A stretch of DNA of 64,000 nt from Pseudonocardiales bacterium. Its GTDB lineage: Bacteria; Actinomycetota; Actinomycetes; Mycobacteriales; Pseudonocardiaceae. How positions within the stretch are numbered: the stretch's first letter is position 1; the number at the start of each line of letters is the position of its first letter. The stretch spans positions 1 through 64,000 of the forward strand of contig JAFATA010000046.1 of assembly GCA_019244165.1 (NCBI GenBank). The letters are read 5' to 3'. Shown in pieces: positions 34,336 to 45,005 of this stretch. Under the pieces are notes generated by a model that was not told where the DNA came from, ran no database searches, and worked only from the letters and a program-made list of their open reading frames with translations. The position numbers and the translations under genes were made by a program.

Positions 34336-36045
34336 GTGACCAGGATTTTCACCAGCTCATCGACGCCGTCCGCAGCTTGGCGCTTCAGTGCCCGGGCCTT
34401 GTTGGCGCTCGGGCTGGCCACCGTGCTGGGTGCGCCGACGGGGTGCGGCAGTGCGCCGCCACCACCGCCGACCGGACGGGTGGAGCGCAGCACGGTGGCG
34501 AACCAGGTATCAGCCTCGGGCTCCCTGTCGGCCATCAGAGAGCAGAATTTGGGTTTCCCGATGACTGGGCAGCTCAGGGAAGTCGCGGTCAAGGTCGGGG
34601 ACCGGGTGAGCCCGGGCCAGATATTGGCGCGCCAGGACGACTTCCTGCTTCGACAGACGTTGAACCAGCTGCAGGGGCAGCTGAACTCTCAGCGGGCGTT
34701 GTTGAGTGAGGCCCTCAATGACACGACGGTGCACGGCGATCAGGCCTCCTTGGAGGAGGCGCGTCGGATCGTGGATGTGACCGAGAAGTCGGTCGACGCG
34801 GAACTCGCCTCGGATGCATCGGCCGTTCGCAGCGCACACAAGCAGGTGGACCTCGACAGCTATACGTTCGACCAGGCTCGGGAACAGCTGCATGCCGATC
34901 AGGTCTCCTGCTCCGCCTCCGGCGGAGTCCCCTATACCCCACCCCAGCCCAGTAACGGTTTAGCCGGCGGGTCGACCTCCGGTGGTCCTAACTCGTCGAT
35001 CGGGGTAGGGCCGGCTCAGGCAGTTGTCGATAACCCCGTGAAGGCAGGCCCCGTCAGCGCGGGCGTCAACGGGCCAAGTCCGGTCGGTGGCAACGGCAAC
35101 GGCAACCCGGCCTGTAACCGCATCGCTCAGGATCAGAAGAATGTCGCCAGCGCCCATCAGCAGGTGCTGACCGACAAGGCCACCTTGGTCGCCGACGTGC
35201 AGAAACAGAATGTTGACCGCACCCAAGGGCTGGTCAGCATCGAGAACGCCCGTCAGAACGTGATCACCGCGCAGAACGCCCTCCAGGCCGCAATCGCCAA
35301 CCGGCCGTTCACCATTGATCAGCAGGCTGCGCTGGTGGCCAGCATCGCGGCTCAGGTTTCCGGAGCCCAGAGAAATGTGGACAACACCATCCTGCGCGCG
35401 CCGGTCTCGGGTACCGTTGCGGTCATCAACGGCGTAGTGGGAGAGTACGTCCAGCCCAGCACGGGAACCAGTGCACTGGCGCCGGGTGTCCATGCGCCTA
35501 TCCCCGGCCTGAACGGCGTCACCTCGAGCACCAGCAGTACTCTGGGCAACCCCGCGACTGGCGCCCAGCGTCCCGGTGGTACCCAGTTCATCGTTCTCGA
35601 TAATGTCAACAGCTTCCGGGTGGTTGTCCCGTTCGAGGAATCCGATGCGGCGAAGGTCGCCCCCAACCAAAAAGTGAACGTCACCTTCGATGCCATCCCG
35701 GATCTCACTCGGACGGGAACCGTTCTTACCGTGGCTCCCTCGGGTGCTGACATTTCCAGCGTCATCAACTACTACGTTACCGTCGTGCTCAATGAGACCG
35801 ATCCGCGACTCAAAGACGGCCAGACTGCGCAGGTACGCGTGGTGACCAACCAGGTCGACAACGTTCTCACCGTCCCTAACTCCGCCGTTCGCAGACGTGG
35901 CGAGCAAACCACCGTCACGGTCGTGGACCCCAACGGCACCCAGGAGCAGATGAGCTTCCAAGCCGGTCTCGTCGGAGATACCCGTACCCAGGTCATCTCC
36001 GGCCTCAGCGAAGGCCAGCAGGTCGTCCTCCGTCAAGGAGTGTGA
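34336..36045 (+). CDS. MacA/HlyD-type membrane fusion lipoprotein
   Basis: Encodes 569 residues from GTG after AGGGGGA. The N-terminal signal ends in a lipobox-like APTGC. A biotinyl-lipoyl half (VKVGDRVSPGQILARQDD) precedes a long coiled-coil with two Gln/Ala-rich arms and an inserted Gly/Ser/Asn-rich loop containing two cysteines, then the second half-motif (NTILRAPVSGTVAVINGVVGEYV) and a beta-barrel/membrane-proximal domain to the end. Partner of the MacB-like transporter; in a Gram-positive it would work in the cell wall. Confidence 0.88.
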   Translation: MTRIFTSSSTPSAAWRFSARALLALGLATVLGAPTGCGSAPPPPPTGRVERSTVANQVSASGSLSAIREQNLGFPMTGQLREVAVKVGDRVSPGQILARQDDFLLRQTLNQLQGQLNSQRALLSEALNDTTVHGDQASLEEARRIVDVTEKSVDAELASDASAVRSAHKQVDLDSYTFDQAREQLHADQVSCSASGGVPYTPPQPSNGLAGGSTSGGPNSSIGVGPAQAVVDNPVKAGPVSAGVNGPSPVGGNGNGNPACNRIAQDQKNVASAHQQVLTDKATLVADVQKQNVDRTQGLVSIENARQNVITAQNALQAAIANRPFTIDQQAALVASIAAQVSGAQRNVDNTILRAPVSGTVAVINGVVGEYVQPSTGTSALAPGVHAPIPGLNGVTSSTSSTLGNPATGAQRPGGTQFIVLDNVNSFRVVVPFEESDAAKVAPNQKVNVTFDAIPDLTRTGTVLTVAPSGADISSVINYYVTVVLNETDPRLKDGQTAQVRVVTNQVDNVLTVPNSAVRRRGEQTTVTVVDPNGTQEQMSFQAGLVGDTRTQVISGLSEGQQVVLRQGV

Positions 36046-36093
36046 CCGCTGTGACCTCAAAGGCTGTGACCTCAAAAGGGAGGCAACTGTCGT

Positions 36094-36573
36094 TCAACCC
36101 CGCGGGGTCGCCAGCTTTTCCAAGCTCCACGAACCGGGATGGCTTCGTTCCCAGCTACCCGATGTCGTCATGATGGCGATGGCGGAGGTCTTGAGTGGCT
36201 CAGCAACTCCGGTCAACAACGTCAGAAAGTTTTCCAGACCGGGGTTATGACCCACCAGCAGCGCTGTCGATGCCTGGTCTGGGAGTTTCTTGATGGCCAT
36301 CAGCAGGTCCTGCTCCGAGGCGCCGTAAAGCCATTTGTTGCGGCGGACTCGGGGTATCGTCTCCAACTGGGCGGCCGCAAGATCCCAGGTCTGCACCGCG
36401 CGAAGGGCGGGGGAACACACCACAAGGTTGATCTTGGGTGCCTGGTCACGCAGCCAGCGACCGACGGCTAGGGCGTCGCGGTGCCCGCGTTTGGCCAGTG
36501 GGCGGTCGACGTCGGCGGTTTCTTGCGGCCGTGCCGACTTGGCGTGCCTGAGCAGGATGAGCGTGTGTGTCAT
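36094..36573 (-). CDS. SixA-like histidine phosphatase
   Basis: Encodes 159 residues from ATG 36573. The catalytic RHA motif is in TLILLRHAKSARP, the second conserved block is DRPLAKRGHRDALAVGRWL, and the second histidine is in TALLVGHNPGLENFL. This is the short single-domain SixA type, which removes phosphate from phosphohistidine or small phosphoesters. It overlaps nothing but lies 29 bases from the MshC-like stop on the same strand, so the two may be cotranscribed. Confidence 0.9.
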   Translation of the reverse strand: MTHTLILLRHAKSARPQETADVDRPLAKRGHRDALAVGRWLRDQAPKINLVVCSPALRAVQTWDLAAAQLETIPRVRRNKWLYGASEQDLLMAIKKLPDQASTALLVGHNPGLENFLTLLTGVAEPLKTSAIAIMTTSGSWERSHPGSWSLEKLATPRG

Positions 36574-36602
36574 GGTCCCTGTGGATTCCACTCTAGTGGG
36601 TT

Positions 36603-37730
36603 TCACTCTAGAGCGAGGGTACGCAGCACCAACCGTGCAGCGTGACCACCGGACTCCTCGCCGATTGCGAGGGCGGCGGGAACGTGGAGGTCATCCACCA
36701 AGGCAGTGGTGACAGCGTCCGACGCGGCTTGTGACGTCAGCGCTCTGCCGGCCGCCGAGTACAGCCTGTCAAGCTGGTTTTCCCGGGCCGTGAGTTCCCC
36801 AGGGTGGAAATCCCAGCTCTGCTGCCAGGGCCGGTTGAGCAGCAGCAGCCGCACCGCCGCGGCGGGATGGTTCTCGAGCAGCGTTGAGACCAGCACCAGG
36901 TTGCCCGCTGACTTGGCCATCTTGGCGCCCTCGACGGTGACTGTTCCCACCGGAAACGTGGCTCGCGGGAAGGGGCCGACACCGGTTGCTGCTTCGATCA
37001 TGGCGGTCTGGTAGGCATGGTGCGGGAAGGCCAGGTCGGCGCCGCCGGCCAGGATGTCCACCGTGGGGCCGAGCATGCCTAGCGCGATGGCGGCGCACTC
37101 CGCATGCCAGCCGGGCCGTCCGCGACCCCAGGGACTGGGCCAGCCGGGCACCTCATCGGCGGAAGGCCGCCATACCGGGACGTCGAAGGGGTCGTCGCGG
37201 GCCGGGTCATCGGGTTGATCGCCGAACTCGGTCGCGAGCTCTGTGGCGTCTTCCAGCGTCAGCCCGGCCTTGGCCGGCACATCGGCGCCACGAAAGTACA
37301 CTGTACCGTCGCGCTGGTAGGCGCAGCTCCTGGCAAGCAGTGCCAAGGCCAGCTGCACGACCCGCCCGACGTGGTGTCGGGCCCGTGGCTCGTATTCGGG
37401 CCGGCGCACCCGCAGGGCGGCCATGTCCCGTCCGAACAAGTATTCCTGCTCCAGCGCGAACTCGTCGAAGTGTCGACCGTGCGCTGCGGCGGCGCGGGTC
37501 AGCACGTCATCGACGTCGGTGACGTTGCGGCAGGTCAGGGTGTCCGCCCCAGCCAGGCGAAGCACTGCGGCGGCCGCATCCGCCCACACGAACGTGCTGG
37601 CGTGCCCGAGATGGGTCACGTCGTAGGGGGTGATGCCGCAGACGTAGAGCCGGGCCGGGCTAACCACCGGCAGCGCGGAACCACCCAGCCGGATCCGGTC
37701 GGTGTACCCGCGGCGGCCGTGGTAGTCCAT
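36603..37730 (-). CDS. mshC: MshC-like cysteine ligase (CysRS paralogue)
   Basis: Encodes 375 residues. The motif LYVCGITPYDVTHLGHA (ITPYD rather than the TVYD of cysteinyl-tRNA synthetase) is characteristic of MshC, which joins cysteine to glucosaminyl-inositol in mycothiol synthesis. Zinc ligands are in the Cys of that motif, GWHAECAAIA and FPHHAYQ; the KMSKS loop is KMAKSAGN. It is shorter at both ends than typical MshC (about 410 residues), and the neighbours (SixA, DUF309, bioB) are not the usual ones, so a paralogue with a different acceptor is possible. Confidence 0.75.
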   Translation of the reverse strand: MDYHGRRGYTDRIRLGGSALPVVSPARLYVCGITPYDVTHLGHASTFVWADAAAAVLRLAGADTLTCRNVTDVDDVLTRAAAAHGRHFDEFALEQEYLFGRDMAALRVRRPEYEPRARHHVGRVVQLALALLARSCAYQRDGTVYFRGADVPAKAGLTLEDATELATEFGDQPDDPARDDPFDVPVWRPSADEVPGWPSPWGRGRPGWHAECAAIALGMLGPTVDILAGGADLAFPHHAYQTAMIEAATGVGPFPRATFPVGTVTVEGAKMAKSAGNLVLVSTLLENHPAAAVRLLLLNRPWQQSWDFHPGELTARENQLDRLYSAAGRALTSQAASDAVTTALVDDLHVPAALAIGEESGGHAARLVLRTLALE

Positions 37731-37750
37731 ATACCTATCATCATTCAGAG

Positions 37751-38227
37751 ATGGACAACCGTGACCGGGATCCCACCGGACGGGCCCGCAATGCCCGTCC
37801 CCGAGACGCCCAGGGCCGGCCGCTGCCCCGTGGCGCGCGCGGGGTTGACCGATTTCCCGAGGACCTCGTGCTGAGCCCGGACGACGCGCTGCGGCACGCG
37901 CAGCGGCTCATCGACGACGGTTACCCCTTTCAGGCCCACGAGGTGTTGGAAGGGGTGTGGAAGGCGACCTCGGGGGAACATCGCGAGCTGTGGCGAGGTC
38001 TGGCGCAGCTCGCGGTCGGCCTCACCCACATGCAGCGGGACAACCCGAAGGGAGCGGTGCGGCTGCTGCGTCGCGGCGCAGACCGGATCGACCCGTACAC
38101 CGCCGAGCCGCCCTATGGACTGGACGTCGCCGGGCTGGTCGGTCACGCTCGGGTACTGGCCGCCCGCATTGAGCGTGACGGGTTGGATGCCGCAGCCGCA
38201 GCCGGAGCCCTGCCTCTGCGGCCGTGA
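37751..38227 (+). CDS. DUF309 domain protein
   Basis: Encodes 158 residues. The Arg-rich, probably disordered first 40 residues precede the all-helical DUF309 core with its conserved segments HAQRLIDDGYPFQAHEVLEGVWKA and LWRGLAQLAVGLTHMQRDNPKGAVRLLRRG. Family function is unknown. It is divergent from the MshC-like gene with 20 bases between starts and seven bases from the bioB start. Confidence 0.88.
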   Translation: MDNRDRDPTGRARNARPRDAQGRPLPRGARGVDRFPEDLVLSPDDALRHAQRLIDDGYPFQAHEVLEGVWKATSGEHRELWRGLAQLAVGLTHMQRDNPKGAVRLLRRGADRIDPYTAEPPYGLDVAGLVGHARVLAARIERDGLDAAAAAGALPLRP

Positions 38228-38233
38228 GCGACT

Positions 38234-39352
38234 GTGCCCATGAGTGAAACTGTGCCCATGAGCGAAGGGGAGACAGGCGTGGACCTGCTGGAGACCTTGA
38301 ACACCCTCACCGCCAAGGCCCTGAGCGGCCAGCGACCTACCCGGGATGAGGCCCTGGCCGTGCTGCGAAGCGAGGACGACGACCTCATGGACGTGATCGC
38401 CGTCGCGTTCCGGGTTCGCCGGTTCTACTTCGCCAAACGCGTGAAACTGAACTTCCTGGTAAACCTGAAGAGCGGGCTGTGCCCGGAGGACTGTTTTTAT
38501 TGCTCGCAACGGCGCGGTTCGGGCGCTGGGATCCTGAAGTACAGCTGGCTGGGGCCCGAGGAGGCGGCCGCGGTGGCTGCGACGGGGATCTCGGGTGGTG
38601 CCCGGCGGGTGTGTCTGGTCGCAAGCGGGCGCGGGCCTAGTGAACGGGACATCGATCGCGTCACTGCCGTCATTGGCGCGATCAAGGCCAAGCACCCGGA
38701 GGTAGAGGTATGTGCCTGCCTGGGCCTGCTGTCGGACGATCAGGCGGCGCGACTGCGGGCGGCGGGCGCGTACGCCTACAACCACAACCTGAACACGGCC
38801 GGCCAGAGGTACTCCGAGATCTGCACTACCCACACCTATGAGGACCGGATCGATACCGTACGGCGTGCGAAGCACGCGGGCCTGTCCCCCTGCTCGGGAA
38901 TCATCGCGGGCATGGGAGAACGCGATGAGGACTTGGTCGAGGTGGCACTCGCCCTGCGGGAGCTTACACCGGACTCCGTCCCGGTGAACTTCTTGATCCC
39001 GTTTCAGGGCACACCGCTGAGCACGCAATGGAACCTCACGCCGCGCCATTGCCTGCGCATCCTGGCCATGGTGCGGTTCGTGTGCCCGGATGCGGAGGTC
39101 CGGCTCGCCGCCGGACGGGAGATCCACCTTGGCTCGATGCAGCCCCTCGCGTTGTACCTGGCTAACTCGATCTTCCTAGGGGACTATCTGACCAGCGAGG
39201 GCCAGGAAGGTCACCAGGATCTGAAGATGATCGCCGAGGCTGGCTTCACGGTCGAGGGCCAGCAGAGCACAACGCCGATGGCAGCTGGGGGAGCAGAACG
39301 GGTGGTGCTGCGCCAGCGTGGTGCGGGGACGGGCCTGCCCCCCAATGCGTGA
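38234..39352 (+). CDS. bioB: biotin synthase
   Basis: Encodes 372 residues. The radical SAM motif is [10 protein letters not shown] (CxxxCxxC), with [30 protein letters not shown] and the 2Fe-2S ligand segments ([20 protein letters not shown]). It inserts sulfur into dethiobiotin. The first in-frame starts repeat the sequence GTGCCCATGAG twice (38234, 38252), so the exact start is uncertain. bioA follows with an 8-base overlap. bioD and bioF are not in the window. Confidence 0.93.
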   Translation: MPMSETVPMSEGETGVDLLETLNTLTAKALSGQRPTRDEALAVLRSEDDDLMDVIAVAFRVRRFYFAKRVKLNFLVNLKSGLCPEDCFYCSQRRGSGAGILKYSWLGPEEAAAVAATGISGGARRVCLVASGRGPSERDIDRVTAVIGAIKAKHPEVEVCACLGLLSDDQAARLRAAGAYAYNHNLNTAGQRYSEICTTHTYEDRIDTVRRAKHAGLSPCSGIIAGMGERDEDLVEVALALRELTPDSVPVNFLIPFQGTPLSTQWNLTPRHCLRILAMVRFVCPDAEVRLAAGREIHLGSMQPLALYLANSIFLGDYLTSEGQEGHQDLKMIAEAGFTVEGQQSTTPMAAGGAERVVLRQRGAGTGLPPNA

Positions 39353-40670
39353 GGTGGGTGCCCAGGAATTTTCCACCCTGGCGACGCGGCAGCTGCTCGC
39401 GCTCGATCGGGCGCACGTCTGGCACCCCTACGGTCCGATGCCTGCCACCGAGGAGCCTTTCCTGGTCGCCTCCGCTCGGGGAACGCGCCTGCGGTTCGCC
39501 GAACCGGTCGAGGGGGTCCACGAAGTCATCGACGGGATGTCGTCCTGGTGGGCGGCTATTCACGGCTATGCGCATCCGGCGCTGGATGCGGCCGTGCGCA
39601 AGCAGGTGGCCCAGGTCAGCCATGTCATGTTCGGTGGGCTCACGAACGTCCCGGCGATCCGTCTCGCCACCCGGCTGGTGGAGTTGACCCCGGACCCCCT
39701 GCGCCACGTGTTCCTCTGCGACTCCGGGTCCGTCTCCGTCGAGGTGGCGATCAAGATGGCCCTTCAATACTGGCACTCCCTGGGACGCAGCGGCAAGCAC
39801 CGCCTGATGACCTGGCGCGGTGGCTATCACGGCGACACCTTCCACCCCATGTCGGTGTGTGACCCGCACAGCGGGATGCACCACCTGTGGCACGGGCTGC
39901 TGCCCCAGCAGGTCTTCGCCGACACCCCGCCCTCGGGGTTCCACACCTCTCTGGACCCGCGGTATGTGGCGCATCTGGAGACGCTCCTGGCACACCATGC
40001 CGACGACATCGCCGCAGTGATCGTCGAGCCGGTGGTCCAAGGCGCGGGTGGCATGCGGTTCCACAACCCCGGTTACCTTCAGGTGCTGCGGGAGCTGACC
40101 CGAAAGCACGACACCCTCCTGATCTTCGACGAGGTCGCCACCGGGTTCGGGCGCACTGGAGCGTTGTTCGCCGCCGAGCACGCCGGGGTGAGCCCAGACA
40201 TCATGTGCGTGGGCAAGGCACTGACCGGCGGTTACCTGTCGCTGGCCGCAGTCGTGTGCTCCAGCGACGTCGCGGAGGGAATATCCCAGGGCCAGACGCC
40301 GGTGCTGGCGCACGGGCCCACGTTCATGGGCAACCCGCTCGCCTGCGCAATCGCGAATGCGTCGCTCGACCTGTTGTGCGAAGGTGACTGGGCGGCAGAG
40401 GTGGCTCGCATCGAGCAGCGGCTGCGGGCCGGACTTGCGCCCGCAGCGGACCTGCCGGGGGTGGTGGACGTGCGGGTGCTCGGTGCGATCGGCGTCGTAC
40501 AACTCGACCATCCGCTCGACATTGCCCTCGCCACCCGCACCGCAATCCGGGCTGGCGTGTGGTTGCGACCGCTGCGCGACCTGCTCTACACGATGCCGCC
40601 GTTCGCGGCTGAGGACACCGACATTGACGCTATCGCCCAGGCCATCCGTGCCGCCGCGCAGGTCGCGTGA
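39345..40670 (+). CDS. bioA: adenosylmethionine-8-amino-7-oxononanoate aminotransferase
   Basis: Encodes 441 residues from ATG 39345, overlapping bioB. Features are HVWHPYGP at the N-terminus, the substrate segment [13 protein letters not shown], the PLP ring-stacking [23 protein letters not shown], and the PLP lysine in [12 protein letters not shown]. It converts KAPA to DAPA in biotin synthesis using SAM as amino donor. It forms an operon with bioB. Confidence 0.94.
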   Translation: MREVGAQEFSTLATRQLLALDRAHVWHPYGPMPATEEPFLVASARGTRLRFAEPVEGVHEVIDGMSSWWAAIHGYAHPALDAAVRKQVAQVSHVMFGGLTNVPAIRLATRLVELTPDPLRHVFLCDSGSVSVEVAIKMALQYWHSLGRSGKHRLMTWRGGYHGDTFHPMSVCDPHSGMHHLWHGLLPQQVFADTPPSGFHTSLDPRYVAHLETLLAHHADDIAAVIVEPVVQGAGGMRFHNPGYLQVLRELTRKHDTLLIFDEVATGFGRTGALFAAEHAGVSPDIMCVGKALTGGYLSLAAVVCSSDVAEGISQGQTPVLAHGPTFMGNPLACAIANASLDLLCEGDWAAEVARIEQRLRAGLAPAADLPGVVDVRVLGAIGVVQLDHPLDIALATRTAIRAGVWLRPLRDLLYTMPPFAAEDTDIDAIAQAIRAAAQVA

Positions 40671-40746
40671 CCCTCGACCCCTTCCCTCGACCCCCCTTCC
40701 CTCGACCACTGTGGACACGTCCCGGCGGGCGTGGCACCGTGAGTGG

Positions 40747-41247
40747 ATGCCTGACCTGAACGCCACCTCGGCCGCCTTGCTGGGACTGCTGCAGACGGGC
40801 CCGATGACCGGCGGGCAGCTGGTCGCGGCCGCCGGGCAGCGGTTCGGGTCGTTCTTCAGCATCACCCGCAGCCAGGTCTACCGCGAATTGCCCGCGCTCG
40901 CGGAGGCCGGTCTGCTCCGGCTCGGCAAGAGGGGAGCGCGCGCCAGCCAGCAGTACGTCCTCACCGCCGCGGGCAAGCGCGCTTTCACCTCGTGGTTGAG
41001 TTCCACCTCAGGATCAGAGCACCTGCGCAGCCCGCTGATCCTGCGCCTTGTGCACGCCGGGCAGCTCACCCCCAAGCAGCGCGCCAACCTGGTCAGCAGT
41101 GCCCGGGCACGCTACCGCGGCCGCCTCGACGAGGCCAGGGCTGCCGCCAAGGCCGCCACCACCCCGTATCTCAAGGCCGCCGCCGACTTCACGGTGGCGC
41201 ACCGGCGCGCGGTGCTCACCTTGCTCGACGCCATCCCCACGGACTGA
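40747..41247 (+). CDS. PadR family transcriptional regulator
   Basis: Encodes 166 residues from ATG 40747. The winged-helix opening AALLGLLQTGPMTGGQLVAAAGQRFGSFFSITRSQVYRELPALAEAGLL and the wing (GARASQQYVLTAAGKRAF) match PadR. The C-terminal helical domain would mediate dimerisation. It lies 76 bases after bioA, in a spacer with CCCTCGACCCC-type short repeats. It may control its own operon; the ligand is unknown. Confidence 0.87.
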   Translation: MPDLNATSAALLGLLQTGPMTGGQLVAAAGQRFGSFFSITRSQVYRELPALAEAGLLRLGKRGARASQQYVLTAAGKRAFTSWLSSTSGSEHLRSPLILRLVHAGQLTPKQRANLVSSARARYRGRLDEARAAAKAATTPYLKAAADFTVAHRRAVLTLLDAIPTD

Positions 41248-41274
41248 GCCACAGGGCGACTACGCTGGCTCGAC

Positions 41275-42387
41275 GTGAACACCGACGTCGCTGCCGACCT
41301 GAAGGATCTCCTCGCTACCCTCGCCGGGATCGAGGCTGTGCTGGACATCGACCGGCTGCGGGCTCAGGTGGCCGAGTTGCAGCAGCAGGCCGCCCGCCCT
41401 GACCTGTGGGATGACGTCGAGCAGGCCCAACAGGTCAACAGCAAGCTCGCCCACAAGCAGAGCGACCTGCGGCGGGTGCTCGGGCTGCGGCAGCGGTTGG
41501 AAGATGTGGGAGTGCTCTACGAGCTGGCCGAGGAAGGCGCTGACGAGGCTGCCCACCGCGAGGCCGAAACGGAGCACCACCGGCTACGCAAGGAGATCGC
41601 GTCACTGGAGATCCGGACCCTGCTCTCCGGCGAGTATGACGAGCGGGACGCTCTGGTGACGATCCGCTCCGAGGCTGGCGGCGTGGACGCCGCGGACTGG
41701 GCCGAGATGCTGATGCGGATGTACCTGCGGTGGGCCGAGCGACACGGCTACCCGACTGAGGTCTACGACATTTCCTACGCCGAGGAGGCTGGCATCAAGT
41801 CGGCGACCTTCGTGGTCAAGGCCCCTTTTGGCTACGGCACCCTCTCGGTCGAGCAGGGCACCCACCGGCTGGTCCGGATCTCACCGTTTGACAACCAGGG
41901 GCGTCGGCAAACGTCTTTCGCTGGCGTCGAGGTGCTGCCGGTGACCGAGATTGCCGATCATGTGGATATCCCGGAGAACGAGATCCGCATCGACGTTTTT
42001 CGATCTTCCGGACCCGGTGGGCAGAGCGTGAATACCACCGACTCCGCGGTGCGCATCACTCATCTGCCCACGGGGATCGTGGTGTCCTGCCAGAACGAGA
42101 AATCGCAGATCCAGAACCGGGCCGCGGCGATGCGGGTGCTGCAGTCCCGGCTGCTGGAGCGCAAGCGCCGGGAGCGGCAGGCGCAGCTGGATGCGCTCAA
42201 GGGCGAGGGCAGCTCGTGGGGTAACCAGATGCGGTCCTACGTGCTGCATCCCTACCAGATGGTCAAGGATCTGCGGACTGAGCACGAGGTGGGTAATCCG
42301 GCCGCGGTGCTCGACGGGGACATTGACGCCTTTCTCGAGTCCGGTATCCGGTGGCGTCGCCAGCAGGAAGCGCGCCTCGCCGGCTGA
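41275..42387 (+). CDS. prfB: peptide chain release factor 2
   Basis: Encodes 370 residues from GTG. The GGQ motif is in [24 protein letters not shown] and the stop-codon recognition tripeptide SPF is in [16 protein letters not shown], identifying RF2 (UGA/UAA). No programmed frameshift is needed for the frame. It heads the prfB-ftsE-ftsX-smpB-ssrA cluster typical of actinobacteria. Confidence 0.96.
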   Translation: MNTDVAADLKDLLATLAGIEAVLDIDRLRAQVAELQQQAARPDLWDDVEQAQQVNSKLAHKQSDLRRVLGLRQRLEDVGVLYELAEEGADEAAHREAETEHHRLRKEIASLEIRTLLSGEYDERDALVTIRSEAGGVDAADWAEMLMRMYLRWAERHGYPTEVYDISYAEEAGIKSATFVVKAPFGYGTLSVEQGTHRLVRISPFDNQGRRQTSFAGVEVLPVTEIADHVDIPENEIRIDVFRSSGPGGQSVNTTDSAVRITHLPTGIVVSCQNEKSQIQNRAAAMRVLQSRLLERKRRERQAQLDALKGEGSSWGNQMRSYVLHPYQMVKDLRTEHEVGNPAAVLDGDIDAFLESGIRWRRQQEARLAG

Positions 42388-42448
42388 GTGCTTCCGATCA
42401 TTCGGGCGCGGCTGGAGCGCCTTGGCCCGATGAGTAGACTCGCCGCTC

Positions 42449-43138
42449 GTGATCCGGCTCGAGCACGTCAGCAAGTCCTACCGGACTTCTACCCGACCCG
42501 CTCTCGATGACGTCACCGTCGAGGTGGAGAAGGGCGAGTTCGCGTTTCTCATCGGGCCGTCCGGATCGGGTAAATCCACCCTCTTGCGCCTGTTACTGCG
42601 TGAGGAGCTGCCCAGCAAAGGCGACGTCTACGTGGCGGACCTGAACGTCAGCAAGCTCTCCCAGCGCCGGATCCCGCAGCTGCGGCAGCGGGTGGGCTGC
42701 GTGTTCCAGGACTTCCGGCTCCTGGGCAACAAGACCGTCTCCGAGAACGTGGCGTTCGCCCTCGAGGTGATCGGCAAGCCCCGGCACACCATCCGCAAGG
42801 TGGTACCCGAGGTGCTGGAGCTGGTCGGTCTGGAGGGCAAGGCGGACCGGATGCCGCATGAGCTCTCCGGCGGGGAGCAGCAGCGGGTGGCGATCGCGAG
42901 AGCCTTCGTGAACCGGCCGCTGGTGCTGCTGGCCGACGAGCCCACCGGAAACCTGGATCGCGACATCAGTCACGAGATCATGTTACTGCTGGAAAGGATC
43001 AACCGAACCGGCACCACCGTGCTGATGGCCACCCACGACCACGCGATCGTCGACTCCATGCGTCGCCGCGTCGTGGAGCTCCACCTCGGACAAGTGGTCC
43101 GGGACGAGAGCCGTGGCGTGTACGGCGTCGGCCGCTGA
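42449..43138 (+). CDS. ftsE: cell division ATP-binding protein FtsE
   Basis: Encodes 229 residues from GTG. Walker A is GPSGSGKST, the signature is [15 protein letters not shown], Walker B is [12 protein letters not shown], and the switch histidine is [10 protein letters not shown]. With FtsX it transmits ATP-dependent signals across the membrane to peptidoglycan hydrolases. Confidence 0.95.
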   Translation: MIRLEHVSKSYRTSTRPALDDVTVEVEKGEFAFLIGPSGSGKSTLLRLLLREELPSKGDVYVADLNVSKLSQRRIPQLRQRVGCVFQDFRLLGNKTVSENVAFALEVIGKPRHTIRKVVPEVLELVGLEGKADRMPHELSGGEQQRVAIARAFVNRPLVLLADEPTGNLDRDISHEIMLLLERINRTGTTVLMATHDHAIVDSMRRRVVELHLGQVVRDESRGVYGVGR

Positions 43139-43159
43139 GATAAGGAACGTCCATTACCC

Positions 43160-44062
43160 ATGCGTGCCAGCTTCGTGTTCGGCGAGGTCGCGACCGGCCT
43201 GCGCCGCAATGTCACGATGACCGTGGCGATGATCCTGACGACGGCGATCTCCCTTGGCCTGCTTGGCGGGGGTCTGCTCGTGGTCCGCACCATCGACCGG
43301 ATGGAGCAGGACTACTACCAGCGGGTGGAGACGGTGGTGTACCTCAGTGCCGACATCAGCGCGAATGACCCCAATTGCACGTCGAGTACCTGCGCGACCC
43401 TGCGTGGGCAGCTGGAGTCCACGCCAGGCGTGCAGTCCGTGATCTTCGAAAGCAGGCAGGCCGCCTTCGCTCGGTTCCAGCGCATCTTCCAGGGTCAGCC
43501 GGAGCTCCTGCAGCTGGCTAGGCCCGAGGCGCTCCCGGCGTCGCTGCGGGTCCAGCTGGCTGATCCGGCGCGGTTTCCCTCCATCGCCAAGGCGTTCACC
43601 GGGCGTCCTGGCGTGGACCGGGTCACTGACCAGGGGGAGTACCTCCGGCAGCTGTTCCGGGCCCTCAACGGGTTGCGGAACGCCACCTTTGTGGTCGCGC
43701 TGATCCAGGCTCTCGCGGCACTGCTGCTGATCTCCAACACGATCCAGCTATCGGCCTTCACCCGGCGTACCGAGGTCGGCGTGATGCGGCTGACCGGTGC
43801 CTCCCGCTGGTACACCCAGTTGCCCTTCCTCCTGGAGGCGGTGGTCGCCGGTGTGGTGGGTGCTGTGCTGGCGATCGTGGGCTTGGTGATCGGTAAGGTT
43901 GCCTTCGTCGACCGGGTGCTGGCCGGCGTGTTCGAGGCGGCGATCGTGCCGCGGCTGGGTTACGCGGACATCTTCTCGGTCGCCCCGATCCTGATCGTGG
44001 TGGGTGCCGTGGTCGCCGCACTGACCGGTTACCTCACCTTGCGCCTCTACGTGCGAATCTAA
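43160..44062 (+). CDS. ftsX: cell division permease-like protein FtsX
   Basis: Encodes 300 residues. The first membrane helix (VTMTVAMILTTAISLGLLGGGLLVV) is followed by the extracytoplasmic domain, with a cysteine pair (DPNCTSSTC) as in mycobacterial FtsX, and three C-terminal helices with LSAFTRRTEVGVMRLTGAS. It lies 21 bases after ftsE. Confidence 0.95.
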   Translation: MRASFVFGEVATGLRRNVTMTVAMILTTAISLGLLGGGLLVVRTIDRMEQDYYQRVETVVYLSADISANDPNCTSSTCATLRGQLESTPGVQSVIFESRQAAFARFQRIFQGQPELLQLARPEALPASLRVQLADPARFPSIAKAFTGRPGVDRVTDQGEYLRQLFRALNGLRNATFVVALIQALAALLLISNTIQLSAFTRRTEVGVMRLTGASRWYTQLPFLLEAVVAGVVGAVLAIVGLVIGKVAFVDRVLAGVFEAAIVPRLGYADIFSVAPILIVVGAVVAALTGYLTLRLYVRI

Positions 44063-44089
44063 GATGGCCGAAGGTGGATCGAAGGAGCC

Positions 44090-44563
44090 ATGAAGGAGCA
44101 GGGCCGCAAGGTGATCGTGTCGAACCGGCGGGCCCGGCACGACTACGAGATCATCGACACCTACGAGGCGGGTATCGTGCTCACCGGCACGGAAGTGAAG
44201 TCCCTGCGGGCCGGCCGCGCCTCACTCGCCGACGCCTTCGCCAGCGTTGACGGCGGTGAGGTGTGGCTACGCGGCGTGCATATCCCGGAATACACCCAGG
44301 GTAGCTGGACCAACCACGAGCCCCGGCGGACCCGCAAGTTGCTGCTGCACCGCAAGGAGATCCTCCGACTGATCGGCAAGACCAGAGAGCAGGGGCTGGC
44401 GCTGGTGCCCTTGTCGATGTACTTCGCCGACGGCAAGGTGAAGGTGGAGATCGCGTTGGGCCGCGGCAAGCGGTCCTACGACAAACGGGCTGAGCTGGCC
44501 AAACGCGACGCGAACCGGGAGGTAGCGCGGGCCTTGGGGCGGCGGGCCAAGGGCATGGGATGA
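44090..44563 (+). CDS. smpB: tmRNA-binding protein SmpB
   Basis: Encodes 157 residues. It shows the OB-fold sequence [29 protein letters not shown], then [29 protein letters not shown], and the basic C-terminal tail [23 protein letters not shown] that mimics an anticodon arm. It pairs with the ssrA gene 70 bases downstream in ribosome rescue. Confidence 0.96.
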   Translation: MKEQGRKVIVSNRRARHDYEIIDTYEAGIVLTGTEVKSLRAGRASLADAFASVDGGEVWLRGVHIPEYTQGSWTNHEPRRTRKLLLHRKEILRLIGKTREQGLALVPLSMYFADGKVKVEIALGRGKRSYDKRAELAKRDANREVARALGRRAKGMG

Positions 44564-44634
44564 ATACCCGGCCTCCGGGCGTTACCCTAAGGTCGTTGTC
44601 CAGCCCATCCAGCCCATCCAGCCCAGCCCATCCA

Positions 44635-45005
44635 GGGGGTGAACGGTTTCGACTTCGGACGTTGAGCCAGTGGGAAGCGTGCCGGTGCAGGCGAGAGACC
44701 ACCGTAAGCGTCATCGCACACCAATAAGCGCCGACACCAGTCAGCGCGATCTGGCTCTCGCCGCCTAAGCGAGGAGCGGATCTGTCGGACCGGGGGTGTC
44801 CTCGCCCCGGACCCCGGCATCAGTAAGGGGACTGCACCACCAGACCCGGTCGCGGGGTCTGGATGGGACACCTGCAGCGACTGGGATCGTCACACCGGCT
44901 AGTCCGCGTGACCGGTGGATCCAAGCAGAGACGTAGCGGACTGCGCACGGAGAAGCCCTGACGAAGCGACGAAGGACCCGGGTTCGATTCCCGGCACCTC
45001 CACCA
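44635..45005 (+). ncRNA. ssrA: transfer-messenger RNA (tmRNA)
   Basis: The 5' end GGGGGTGAACGG and 3' end CACCTCC-A-CCA pair as an acceptor stem with the G3:U70-type wobble needed for alanylation; the T-arm is GGGTTCGATTCCC. The tag frame runs GCC at 44730 to TAA at 44768 and encodes ADTSQRDLALAA, close to other actinobacterial tags. Length is 371 nt. Short CAGCCCATC repeats lie just upstream (about 44601-44634). Confidence 0.95.

Noticed and set aside
44601-44634. CAGCCCATC short repeats before ssrA as a CRISPR-like or regulatory array
   Set aside because: Units are 9-10 bp without spacers; simple slippage repeat in the ssrA promoter region.
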